From Eubacteriales bacterium (GTDB lineage Bacteria; Bacillota; Clostridia; Christensenellales; SZUA-584), in contig JAQTSP010000039.1 in NCBI GenBank assembly GCA_028711205.1, positions 1 to 13,944 of the forward strand: 13,944 nucleotides of DNA. Reading direction: 5' to 3'. Shown here one piece after another: positions 6,283 through 12,342 of the stretch (positions are counted from its first letter, which is position 1; each line of letters starts with the position of its first letter). The position numbers and the translations under genes are program-made. The notes under the pieces were generated by a model. It saw only the letters and a program-made list of their open reading frames with translations, was not told the origin of the DNA and did not search any database.

Positions 6283-7462
6283 ATATAAACAACTCTTTGT
6301 TGTTTATAACAAATTCATCGTATATCCGCCTATATTCGTCCTTGTCTTCAATCCACGGCGCGTCCTGAAATTGGTTATACAAATAATGTCCTTCCGCTCC
6401 GCGCTGCGCCCATTCTGCCAATGTCTGAGGCTCCTGGTATCCGTATTCTTTGCACATATCGGCCATCTTTGTGTCCGGCAGTGGCTTGTAAAACGTTGTG
6501 CTAATGAAAAAGTTCGGATTAATCGCCTTAATCTGCCATATGTAGCTAATGGTATCTCTAAGGTCGTCCGGCGTTTCACCTGGACAACCGAAAATGACGC
6601 CAGAAACCATTTTTAATTTATTCCGCTTGTAGCAAGAAAGGATTTCGGCGCATCTTTGAAACTTTTCAAGATAGTTTTTTCCTTTTTGCATCATCTCAAT
6701 AATGTGCGGGCTTCCAGATTCCAGCCCGATTGTGATTTGCTTCAATCCGCTTTTTATTATGTCGTCAAGCCAATCTAGAGGGGTTTTGCATATTTCGTCT
6801 GCTCGTCCGTCGCAAATCCATTTTAAATTATGCTTTTTCATTATTTGGGATATTTTCAGCGCTCTGTCTGGTTTTGTAAACAAAGTCGCATCGAACATGA
6901 CGCATTCCTTGAACGGATAAAGATTCATGAGCGCATCAATGTCGCGCTCAGCCTTATCCATTGGTAAAAAGCAAAGCTCCCGGCGAGTCTTTTGTGCGCA
7001 AAACGTACATTGCCCCGGACACGAATAGGAGCTTATATATATAAACCGTTCCGTTGCTGGATTGACGTAGTCCTCTATATTAATCAAATGCCACGGCATA
7101 TCGAATTCTCCGCGCTCTGCATATCCAGTCCACACAAAGTCTATATAGGGGTCTACAATGCATTGCAGCGGGAATATAGTCGCGTGCGGGCCTCCTAATG
7201 TTATCTTTTTTCTTGGATGTGCAGCTTTGATTATTTTAGCCAATCGGTACATGTCTGAAAGCTGAAACCCTGTATAAGAGGATATCATAATTTCGTCCGC
7301 CCATTCTGCGTCCGAGCCCCCTAATCTCGTTATGCGCTCGTCATGTATTTTCACTTCATGACCATTGGATAAAAGCTTTGCGGCCACGCAGAGGGCAGAT
7401 AAGGGCATATAATGAAAATCTTTATGCGGTTCAAGCCTTGGATATATGATTAATATGTTCAC
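6281..7462 (-). CDS. B12-binding-domain radical SAM protein
   Basis: Radical SAM enzymes with an N-terminal cobalamin-type domain often methylate unreactive carbons or phosphorus, or rearrange substrates. The 393-residue protein begins with a B12-binding-like Rossmann domain: MNILIIYPRL, MPLSALCVAAKLLSNGHEVKI, and LGGPHATIFP near 89-98. The radical SAM barrel follows, with the iron-sulfur cluster motif CPGQCTFC (Cys148, Cys152, Cys155). Then come LKQITIGLESGSPHIIEMM and SGVIFGCPGETPDDL, typical of the fold. I do not see the DxHxxG cobalamin-ligating motif, as in many family members. It ends with an acidic/aromatic tail. It overlaps the upstream acyltransferase gene by ATGA, so the two are probably one functional unit. 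The substrate is unknown; a sugar or lipid-linked group is a guess from neighbours. Confidence 0.88.
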   Translation of the reverse strand: MNILIIYPRLEPHKDFHYMPLSALCVAAKLLSNGHEVKIHDERITRLGGSDAEWADEIMISSYTGFQLSDMYRLAKIIKAAHPRKKITLGGPHATIFPLQCIVDPYIDFVWTGYAERGEFDMPWHLINIEDYVNPATERFIYISSYSCPGQCTFCAQKTRRELCFLPMDKAERDIDALMNLYPFKECVMFDATLFTKPDRALKISQIMKKHNLKWICDGRADEICKTPLDWLDDIIKSGLKQITIGLESGSPHIIEMMQKGKNYLEKFQRCAEILSCYKRNKLKMVSGVIFGCPGETPDDLRDTISYIWQIKAINPNFFISTTFYKPLPDTKMADMCKEYGYQEPQTLAEWAQRGAEGHYLYNQFQDAPWIEDKDEYRRIYDEFVINNKELFI

Positions 7463-8274
7463 CTTATTGCCTCCAGGTATTTGATTATTTTTTGTTCATA
7501 TGTTTGCTTCATATAGTCCGGATCAAAAAAGTATTCAGACCTTGGCTTGTAAACAATTTCTCCGCCAAACCCTCTTTTAAAAAGCGATATGTTGCGCTCT
7601 TTTACTGTCGGCTGATATGTGAGGCTGTTATAAAATTGTTCTCCGAGCTCATAATGGCAAATTCCCTTTTTTCTCAAGACCTCAAAAGTAGCATGTTGGA
7701 TATAGTGTCCTACATTAAGCGATTGATATTCCGGGTATATGCAGGACATAAAATAATATGCCTGCCCTTCATAATGAAGAATAAATGCATATCCAGCCGT
7801 ATTTCCTTGTTCTGCGGCCTTTATAAGCGTTCCGTAATCGTATTCAATCCAGTGCCTTAGTATTTTAAAAGTTTGATTCGGCCGCGTCTGTTTTCCCGCT
7901 ATTTCGAAATATGCGTCCATAAAGTTGTTTACTTTATCTGCGTTTACGATCTCGTAATCAAGAAATTTCTGTCCTTTTTTGATTGCAGCCTTATGTCCTT
8001 TTGTCGGATTTACATCATAAGGATTTATAATGCACGTGAACGAAGGAATTTGAAGGTAGCTTTTTATTGCGCTTTCAGCCTGAATTCTTTTTATACCGTA
8101 ATTTTCAGCTATTTCTTTAATTTTATTAAGCGTTTTATGGTCATCCGGCAAATACGGCACATAGAATTCAACATCTTTTTGCAAAAGCGTAATGCCATCA
8201 AACGAGCAGTCGATATATCCGGTGCCGTCGTTTAATAAATAGTTTTTCCATTCTTCTGTCTTCCAAAATTTCAT
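7459..8274 (-). CDS. FemAB/GNAT-like acyltransferase
   Basis: A 271-residue soluble protein with the layout of FemAB-like (double-GNAT, Acetyltransf_6-type) acyltransferases. These move acyl or aminoacyl groups onto peptidoglycan precursors, lipids or sugar amines. The N-terminal half is weakly conserved. The second half has the recognisable pieces: NPTKGHKAAIKKGQKFL (a basic helix after the first domain), GTLIKAAEQGNTAGYAFILHYEGQAYYFMSCIYPEYQSLNVGHY, and HYELGEQF followed by ERNISLFKRGFGGE, the usual C-terminal signature. The start at 8274 has GGTGAT eight bases upstream, after a 56-bp gap that could contain a promoter for the block. It is probably the acylating step of the surface-group pathway, acting on the amine made by the aminotransferase. 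That is inference. Confidence 0.75.
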   Translation of the reverse strand: MKFWKTEEWKNYLLNDGTGYIDCSFDGITLLQKDVEFYVPYLPDDHKTLNKIKEIAENYGIKRIQAESAIKSYLQIPSFTCIINPYDVNPTKGHKAAIKKGQKFLDYEIVNADKVNNFMDAYFEIAGKQTRPNQTFKILRHWIEYDYGTLIKAAEQGNTAGYAFILHYEGQAYYFMSCIYPEYQSLNVGHYIQHATFEVLRKKGICHYELGEQFYNSLTYQPTVKERNISLFKRGFGGEIVYKPRSEYFFDPDYMKQTYEQKIIKYLEAIR

Positions 8275-8330
8275 AATATTTTATCACCAATAGCATAATA
8301 TACTGGTTATTTGGCTCTAGGGTGTAGTTT

Positions 8331-8735
8331 TTAATCCATCAGCCCATAAAAAGATGCGACAAGCCTTATAAATTCTCCGTGCCATATTTTCGCGGAATCT
8401 ATCGAGCACGGTATAGCTATGGCTGCTCCCGCTATAGTGTGTGTTCTGTCCCAAAGCACAAGTCTTACAATCTTTATCCTGTCCAGTCCGTTTTTATAAA
8501 GTTCCGTGGCTTCTATCGCTTTTCTGACTGCTTCGTATTCTCTCTGCTCAACCGTTGGAAGCTCTCTGATGGCTGCGCTTTCTGTTTTTCTTGACGCCTG
8601 CGGCGATCCTCGAATTCCTGAATAACTTGATGTAATCAATTGAGATTGAATATCTTTAAATTTGATGCTTAATTCTGGATATCTGCGTATAATCCCCTTT
8701 ACGTAAGGCCACCATATGTATCTCGGCTTACTCAT
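8331..8735 (-). CDS. RinA/ArpU-like phage late transcription regulator
   Basis: Small regulators of this type activate transcription of the packaging and structural genes of Firmicutes phages, and normally lie just upstream of terS. The 134-residue protein starts MSKPRYIWWPYVKGIIRRYPEL, a motif typical of the family. A polar middle follows. The C-terminal half (LPTVEQREYEAVRKAIE, then TIAGAAIAIPCSIDSAKIWHGEFIRLVASFYGL) looks like a sigma-70-region-4-type helix-turn-helix. The start at 8735 has GGAG eight bases upstream. A 105-bp gap precedes it, long enough for a promoter, though I see no clear -35/-10 pair. Here its expected neighbour terS is displaced by about 7 kb of inserted genes. The family call rests on motifs only. 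Confidence 0.72.
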   Translation of the reverse strand: MSKPRYIWWPYVKGIIRRYPELSIKFKDIQSQLITSSYSGIRGSPQASRKTESAAIRELPTVEQREYEAVRKAIEATELYKNGLDRIKIVRLVLWDRTHTIAGAAIAIPCSIDSAKIWHGEFIRLVASFYGLMD

Positions 8736-8840
8736 AAATCACGCTCCGTTCATTCTCTTTTTAGCGCGTTCTAATAATTTTTACATATTTTTCATTGCTT
8801 CACTGCGTGCTATCCTAGTTATCGATTTTCTTATATGGCA

Positions 8841-9059
8841 TTATGTATCAGCATCCTTTTGCGTCCTGCGCTCCAAAATTGAAATATTGCGATAACATGT
8901 TTCCTTGTGGTATATACCCTCTATCCTGCAAGTCAAGAGCGTAAGTTCCCGGTCATCATCCATGAGCGCGACCCATTTGTTATCATCCATATTTTGAAGA
9001 TGGATGACGCCGCTTAACATTACTTCATCGCCGTTTGCTTTTTGATAATGTATGGTCAT
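8841..9059 (-). CDS. Small hypothetical phage protein (72 aa)
   Basis: I do not recognise a family. It begins MTIHYQKANGDEVMLSGVI and appears beta-rich (VALMDDDRELTLLTCRIEGIYHKETCYRNISIL), with a charged end (ERRTQKDADT). Two cysteines are present but not in a zinc knuckle. The start at 9059 is chosen from the ATGA overlap with the upstream gene and the GAGGGTGAAGGA run upstream. A longer in-frame extension to 9119 would overlap that gene more deeply. It is the last gene of the small-protein run before the late regulator. Confidence 0.6.
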   Translation of the reverse strand: MTIHYQKANGDEVMLSGVIHLQNMDDNKWVALMDDDRELTLLTCRIEGIYHKETCYRNISILERRTQKDADT

Positions 9060-9247
9060 TCCTTCACCCTCTCTTTCATAGCGATAACCTCGCTGTCTAC
9101 AATCACATACCCGTTGCACTTAATTTTTGTCCTCTCGATGATATATGGCAATACAGGGCATCTTCCAAGCGCGCGTGATATCGGACGGTACTTTTTGCAT
9201 GAGCCGCATTTGTCCGTAAGGTCAAGGTTTGGATTATACTTGCCCAT
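9056..9247 (-). CDS. Small Cys-rich protein, probable zinc binding (63 aa)
   Basis: The protein has a CGSC knuckle near residue 15 and two later cysteines (RALGRCPVL, KIKCNGYVI), enough for one zinc site of a short treble-clef or ribbon type. It contains no other recognisable domain. The ATG at 9247 is preferred because AGGAG lies seven bases upstream. The in-frame ATG at 9265 has no such site. Its start lies 14 bases inside the preceding gene, and the site is part of that gene's DEQE codons. It is probably an early-region accessory protein; the function is unknown. Confidence 0.6.
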   Translation of the reverse strand: MGKYNPNLDLTDKCGSCKKYRPISRALGRCPVLPYIIERTKIKCNGYVIVDSEVIAMKERVKE

Positions 9248-9443
9248 CTGCGATCTCCTGTTCATCCATCCATTTAAATGACTTACAGCGATTCCAGTAA
9301 TATTTAAGCATCCCCGTTAATGCACATTTCTGCTTTTCTACCAGAACTCCGTAAACGCGGTCTTTTACTTCAACTGTTTCTTGACCATGAACGCAGTGTT
9401 CGCATGTGTTGTTTGATTTCTTTGTTTTATCTACAGGCTTCAT
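9234..9443 (-). CDS. Small Cys-rich zinc-finger-like protein (69 aa)
   Basis: The layout is a basic N-terminus (MKPVDKTKKSNNT), a CEHCVHG knuckle, a 20-residue beta segment, KCALTG, then NRCKSFKWMDEQE. Four cysteines with C-x2-C first and two singles later match small zinc-binding phage proteins, and they resemble the next gene downstream. Its GGAGG site sits inside the upstream gene's final EQEAQ codons, with an ATGA overlap. The role is unknown. Confidence 0.6.
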   Translation of the reverse strand: MKPVDKTKKSNNTCEHCVHGQETVEVKDRVYGVLVEKQKCALTGMLKYYWNRCKSFKWMDEQEIADGQV

Positions 9444-9610
9444 CCCTGCGCCTCCTGTTCATCACCGCCCTCAAAATATTCGCAATCTAAAGACGCCACT
9501 ATTTCCAATATTTTTTCATGGGCATATTTTGGCATATATTCGCCTATTTTTAATATCATTTGTCCGCATTCACATTCATTATTTATTTTACAGTTTTGAC
9601 AACAATTCAT
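9440..9610 (-). CDS. Small Cys-rich protein (56 aa)
   Basis: Starts MNCCQNCKINNECECGQM: six cysteines in the first 17 residues, grouped CC, C and CEC, suggesting a metal-binding or disulfide knot at the N-terminus. A helix follows (MPKYAHEKILEIVASLDCEYF) and an acidic end (GGDEQEAQG). The start at 9610 is fixed by GGAGG seven bases upstream and an ATGA overlap. A longer frame to 9703 would run through the previous gene without a site. The function is unknown. Confidence 0.6.
   Translation of the reverse strand: MNCCQNCKINNECECGQMILKIGEYMPKYAHEKILEIVASLDCEYFEGGDEQEAQG
9441..9463 (-). repeat. Shared gene-junction sequence, copy 1
   Basis: The plus-strand junction CATCCCTGCGCCTCCTGTTC closely matches the one at 9608-9630 (18 of the first 20 bases). 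A third junction near 9245-9266 shares CTCCTGTTCATC. Read on the minus strand it contains GAACAGGAGGC, which is both the upstream gene's EQEA codons and the downstream gene's ribosome-binding site. Confidence 0.7.
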
Positions 9611-10053
9611 TCCTGTGCCTCCTGTTCTGCAAGCGCTGCTTCTGCGGCTTCGCGGGTGAGAAAAACGGTCTTTCCAAAGTCTTCCCTGAATAGCCATATC
9701 CATTTTAAAGATCTATGAGGCATAGTATTTATTGATTTCGCATTTCTCGCACTTAATCCATTGCATCCGCACGAACCCCATGCGCATCTATCACAATTTG
9801 CATTATTATTTGGACATAACTTATATACTGTATCCCCCTCTTTGCACGGCAACACGACATACCGCCCGTCGCGCTCTGCGGCACAGATTTCCTTAAGGAG
9901 GTCGAGCGGGATGCCGGAAGTTATAAGTTCACGCAACTTTGCTTCAAATCTTTTCAGTGATTCTTTCGCCATACGTCGCGTATTTTTATTTTTTGAATTA
10001 ATATACTGCTTTTCATATTCAATTAACGCCTCTATTTCCTCGATACTACGCAT
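9607..10053 (-). CDS. Hypothetical Firmicutes-phage protein (148 aa), coiled-coil plus Cys cluster
   Basis: An N-terminal coiled-coil-like helix (SIEEIEALIEYEKQYINSKNK) leads into a block common in Firmicutes phage early regions: ICAAERDGRYVVLPCKEGDTVYKLCPNN. A cysteine cluster follows (ANCDRCAWGSCGCNG), then a C-terminal module with FREDFGKTVFLTREAAEAALAEQEAQE. This pattern (RDGRYVVLPCKxGDTVY ... FGKTVFLTREEAE) recurs in many annotated-as-hypothetical phage proteins; no activity is established. The start at 10053 has AAGGAGG upstream, encoded by the end of the previous gene, which it overlaps by 8 bases. Confidence 0.7.
   Translation of the reverse strand: MRSIEEIEALIEYEKQYINSKNKNTRRMAKESLKRFEAKLRELITSGIPLDLLKEICAAERDGRYVVLPCKEGDTVYKLCPNNNANCDRCAWGSCGCNGLSARNAKSINTMPHRSLKWIWLFREDFGKTVFLTREAAEAALAEQEAQE
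9608..9630 (-). repeat. Shared gene-junction sequence, copy 2
   Basis: The plus-strand CATTCCTGTGCCTCCTGTTC differs from copy 1 at two of 20 bases. It joins the 148-residue and 56-residue genes in the same way: EQEAQ codons, GGAGG site, ATGA overlap. Confidence 0.7.
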
Positions 10054-10456
10054 TCTCTGTCGCCTCCTTTTGTGCTTGTACCCAACATACTGACAGCAAA
10101 TCTTTCAAATTAAAACTCGCTCCACAATGAGGACAGGTTGGTTCAAGTCCGGCGTTTTCTCCATGTATGTAATATTGCTCCAGCTTTTTTATTACAACCC
10201 TTCGCGGCTTGTAGTTATCTATTTGTCTTCTTTGCTCAAGCATATCGCTTGTTATTCTTTCAATACGCTGATAATGCCTAGCTATTTGAGTAATCGCTTC
10301 AAATGGATCAACAATAGCGCCGCAATCTCCGCAATAAACAAGCCTGTTTTGATAGTCAATCTCATAATGAGGCTTATTGCATTGGCACATTTTACGTTTT
10401 CCGAATTCAACGCGAGCCACGTCAAATCTTATTATTTCTTTTGGCAGTTCATTCAT
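10046..10456 (-). CDS. Zinc-ribbon-containing hypothetical protein (136 aa)
   Basis: Begins MNELPKEIIRFDVARVEFGKRKMCQCNKPHYE. A first metal site is likely formed by CQC and YCGDCG, about 22 residues apart, a zinc-ribbon spacing. A long helix follows (FEAITQIARHYQRIERITSDMLEQRR), then a second half-site near the end (PTCPHCGASFNLKDLL). The C-terminal tail is KEATENA. The start at 10456 is chosen because AAGGAGG is eight bases upstream and the ATG overlaps the previous TGA. It may bind nucleic acid, but the family is not recognised. Confidence 0.65.
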   Translation of the reverse strand: MNELPKEIIRFDVARVEFGKRKMCQCNKPHYEIDYQNRLVYCGDCGAIVDPFEAITQIARHYQRIERITSDMLEQRRQIDNYKPRRVVIKKLEQYYIHGENAGLEPTCPHCGASFNLKDLLSVCWVQAQKEATENA

Positions 10457-11004
10457 TCTGTCGCCTCCTTCCGTGGGCCGCGATATTGCCATTCCGTATT
10501 TCCATCGTAGCATTTACAACAATAAGTCGTTTCTCCTTCGTGTATACAAGTAAAGCACTTTCTAGGTATATCCGCCTCCATCGCCTCTAGTCTCTCCTTC
10601 AGTGCGGCGTTCTCGGCCGCAAGCATTCTGAATTTATCAATAAGTCCTTTTGTCGCCACGTTGTTTTCAGAAGCAAGGTGCTCAATTTGCTCAAGTTGCT
10701 CAAAGTTTTCCCCGGCAAAAATAAGATTATCCAGCGCACATTTTCTAAACCACGAAGCACAATATTCTAGGCTTTTGTTCTCAGCCGTAAGCTGTTCGTT
10801 TTTGGCCTGTTCTGCTCTCAAAAGCTTAAACGTACCGCAGTTTTCAAGCCGTTCTATACGCTCTATAAAATGTGGGATGACCTTCGAGCAATTTGCTATT
10901 TTGTCGAATCCATGTTGCGTAAGTGAGTGGAACGGCGTTTCTAATGCTGTCTGTGCTTCTTCGCACAGCGCCTTGAGCGCGTCTAGGTCAAGCTCGTTAT
11001 TCAT
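10453..11004 (-). CDS. Coiled-coil phage protein with C-terminal Cys motif (183 aa)
   Basis: Most of the protein is predicted-helical and heptad-like: IERIERLENCGTFKLLRAEQAKN, LTAENKSLEY, FEQLEQIEHLASENN, and FRMLAAENAALKERLEAMEADI. The last 35 residues switch to a cysteine-rich module (KCFTCIHEGETTYCCKCYDGNTEWQYRGP) likely to bind zinc. The arrangement (AENAALKERLE followed by a short ribbon) recurs in early-region proteins of Firmicutes phages of unknown role. It overlaps the upstream gene by ATGA; its start uses AAGGAGC. The C-terminal codons KEATE contain the next gene's ribosome-binding site. Confidence 0.65.
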   Translation of the reverse strand: MNNELDLDALKALCEEAQTALETPFHSLTQHGFDKIANCSKVIPHFIERIERLENCGTFKLLRAEQAKNEQLTAENKSLEYCASWFRKCALDNLIFAGENFEQLEQIEHLASENNVATKGLIDKFRMLAAENAALKERLEAMEADIPRKCFTCIHEGETTYCCKCYDGNTEWQYRGPRKEATE

Positions 11005-11369
11005 GATGTAGCTCCTTTCGGTGGATGATCATAAAATATCCAACTCGGCCTTTCTTCTGCATAAAACGACATATGCGACGGCGGCGTAATCATTCCATTC
11101 TGGCATAAGCAATAATATCCATTATTTCCGTCAAACAATTTGCACACACACCAAACTGGTTTGATCCTTTCACGCAACTGTTCCAGAGTAAGGGGCGCAG
11201 GGTTCTCTCTGGCGGCGTGTTTGCGGAGCGCGTCGATTGATAATTTATATGCTTCATTTTCCTCTTTGCATAATGCGCAGATGTCGGGGTCGTCGTCTCC
11301 AACCTCAAGATATCCTATGTTGTTTTCTGTTCTGCGAGTTAAAACCTCAATTGCTTCAGCCGTTGTCAT
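11001..11369 (-). CDS. Hypothetical phage protein (122 aa)
   Basis: An N-terminal helical part begins MTTAEAIEVLTRRTEN and holds one knuckle (ICALCKEENEAYKLSIDALRKHA). A segment familiar from Firmicutes phages follows (NPAPLTLEQLRERIKPVWCVC), then an aromatic C-terminal part (GYYCLCQNGMITPP...RPSWIFYDHPP). The NPAPLTLEQLR and PVWC pieces recur in phage proteins without known function. The start at 11369 has AGGAGGG twelve bases upstream (slightly long spacing). It lies three bases after the preceding gene, so coupling is likely. Confidence 0.65.
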   Translation of the reverse strand: MTTAEAIEVLTRRTENNIGYLEVGDDDPDICALCKEENEAYKLSIDALRKHAARENPAPLTLEQLRERIKPVWCVCKLFDGNNGYYCLCQNGMITPPSHMSFYAEERPSWIFYDHPPKGATS

Positions 11370-11372
11370 CGG

Positions 11373-11678
11373 TTATCCCTCCTGTGGAATCGTTAATTTT
11401 GTAAAATGCGTATGATATCCAGGCCAATTTTCGTCAATTGGAGTTCCGCAATACGGCGGCTCTGTTATCGGAAAACTCCACCACAGCACACTACCCATGT
11501 CCTCGTGCCATTCAGATAGCGGCTGTGGATTTGACGCGGCGGCGTGTTCGCGGATGATCTCAGCTATGGCGTTAAGCTTACTATCTCCGGCTATTATTGA
11601 GAATTCACCCGAATAGACGTTTGCAAATATCTTTGCTAAATTCAACGCTTTTATCAGTTCTTCGACTTGGTATTTCAT
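11373..11678 (-). CDS. DUF551-like phage protein (101 aa)
   Basis: The C-terminal half, with MGSVLWWSFPITEPPYCGTP and WPGYHTHFTKL, matches what I know of the DUF551 family, small phage proteins with conserved Trp, Pro and His residues (PPYCGTP, GYHTH). The N-terminal 55 residues are helical (VEELIKALNLAKIFANV, AIAEIIREHAA) and may be a separate module. Its start overlaps the upstream TGA (ATGA), with GGGAGGCG nearby. The function of DUF551 proteins is not known. Confidence 0.65.
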   Translation of the reverse strand: MKYQVEELIKALNLAKIFANVYSGEFSIIAGDSKLNAIAEIIREHAAASNPQPLSEWHEDMGSVLWWSFPITEPPYCGTPIDENWPGYHTHFTKLTIPQEG

Positions 11679-11890
11679 GATTGCGCCTCCCGTGGTATAT
11701 TTGGGCTTAACGATTTAAGAAGATTTAACACCACTTGCGAAATATTTTTGCATTCAAGCGCATTAAGGCAATCGTCGCATATATCTTCTGCGCCTGAAAT
11801 TTCAAGTAATTGCTCTATTTCTACTAAAGTTTTTTGTTTAAGTTGACTTTCAACTTTTTCTCCACAAATATCGCAAAATACTTTTTTCAT
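11675..11890 (-). CDS. Small zinc-finger-like protein (71 aa)
   Basis: Starts MKKVFCDICGEKVESQ with a CDIC knuckle, and a second knuckle CDDCLNALEC lies about 30 residues later. That is consistent with a single treble-clef or ribbon zinc site. The end (SPNIPREAQS) encodes the next ribosome-binding site. The start has a strong GGGGAGG upstream. The function is unknown. Confidence 0.65.
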   Translation of the reverse strand: MKKVFCDICGEKVESQLKQKTLVEIEQLLEISGAEDICDDCLNALECKNISQVVLNLLKSLSPNIPREAQS

Positions 11891-11901
11891 AATATCCTCC
11901 C

Positions 11902-11982
11902 CTAAATTTTCACCCTAACCGTCACAAACGGCGGGTCTGGTCTGCTGTACAGGTAGTCATATAACGTCCTCCGTAATCTCAT
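11902..11982 (-). CDS. Questionable small ORF after rusA (26 aa)
   Basis: Between the resolvase stop and the next gene, one frame reads MRLRRTLYDYLYSRPDPPFVTVRVKI. Its second half looks protein-like and ends right before the next ribosome-binding site. However, its ATG at 11982 has no good site. A better site (GGAGG, seven bases) sits before ATG at 11960, in another frame that ends after 12 codons. A single extra base there would join the strong start to the plausible C-terminus (ATG then DYLYSRP...), as for the broken resolvase gene. It could also be non-coding. Confidence 0.25.
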   Translation of the reverse strand: MRLRRTLYDYLYSRPDPPFVTVRVKI

Positions 11983-12342
11983 CCGTTATCGTTATTTTCA
12001 CCATCGGATTTTCTTTGTCTACCGCGAAGTCGTGCGAAAATCCTGCTATATAGCTCCACCCATCATTTCGGATAACCTTGGCAGATACAAGCGCATCCTC
12101 TACAAACTTTTGCGCAGCGGCAATGTTTCCTTTGTCTCTCTTCCGATTCGGCTCTACCCACAAATATAATAACCATACGGGCTTCGTAAATCGTACCTGA
12201 GGTATCTGTCGGAGTATAGACCACCCGATATGTTCTTCCGTGTCTCGCTTCAGCTTCGCAGCTGCATGGCGGTTTCGGCGCTCCATGTCTGAATCTCATT
12301 GAATCCCGGCAGGCGTCCAGAAATGATGATATGCGCTGTCAT
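11957..12342 (-). pseudogene. rusA: RusA-like Holliday junction resolvase, frameshifted
   Basis: RusA-family enzymes cut four-way DNA junctions to resolve phage recombination and replication intermediates. The main frame from ATG 12286 has the family core: EPNRKRDKGNIAAAQKFVEDALVSAKVIRNDGW, with acidic residues in RKRDKGN and VEDAL and RNDGW, then HDFAVDKENPMVKITI. It lacks the expected N-terminus. That piece (MTAHIIISGRLPGFNEIQT) is in a different frame from ATG 12342, which overlaps the upstream TGA (ATGA). It stops after 30 codons. Adding one base near 12287-12288 restores one 128-residue protein. No slippery heptamer is visible, so this is a mutation or sequencing/assembly error rather than clear programmed frameshifting. 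Confidence 0.75.

Noticed and set aside
6116..6616. 166-codon plus-strand frame
   Set aside because: It is antisense to the methyltransferase start, the structured leader and the radical SAM 3' end, has no start signal and no recognisable protein features.
1623..8274. Thymidine-hypermodification pathway
   Set aside because: ParB-like, radical SAM, PLP and acyltransferase parts invite the comparison. However, I see no dUMP hydroxymethylase or hydroxymethyl-uracil kinase/pyrophosphorylase, and the PLP enzyme and nucleotidyltransferase have sugar-pathway signatures.
12284..12292. Programmed ribosomal frameshift in rusA
   Set aside because: No X-XXY-YYZ slippery heptamer or clear downstream stimulatory structure is visible at the frame change.
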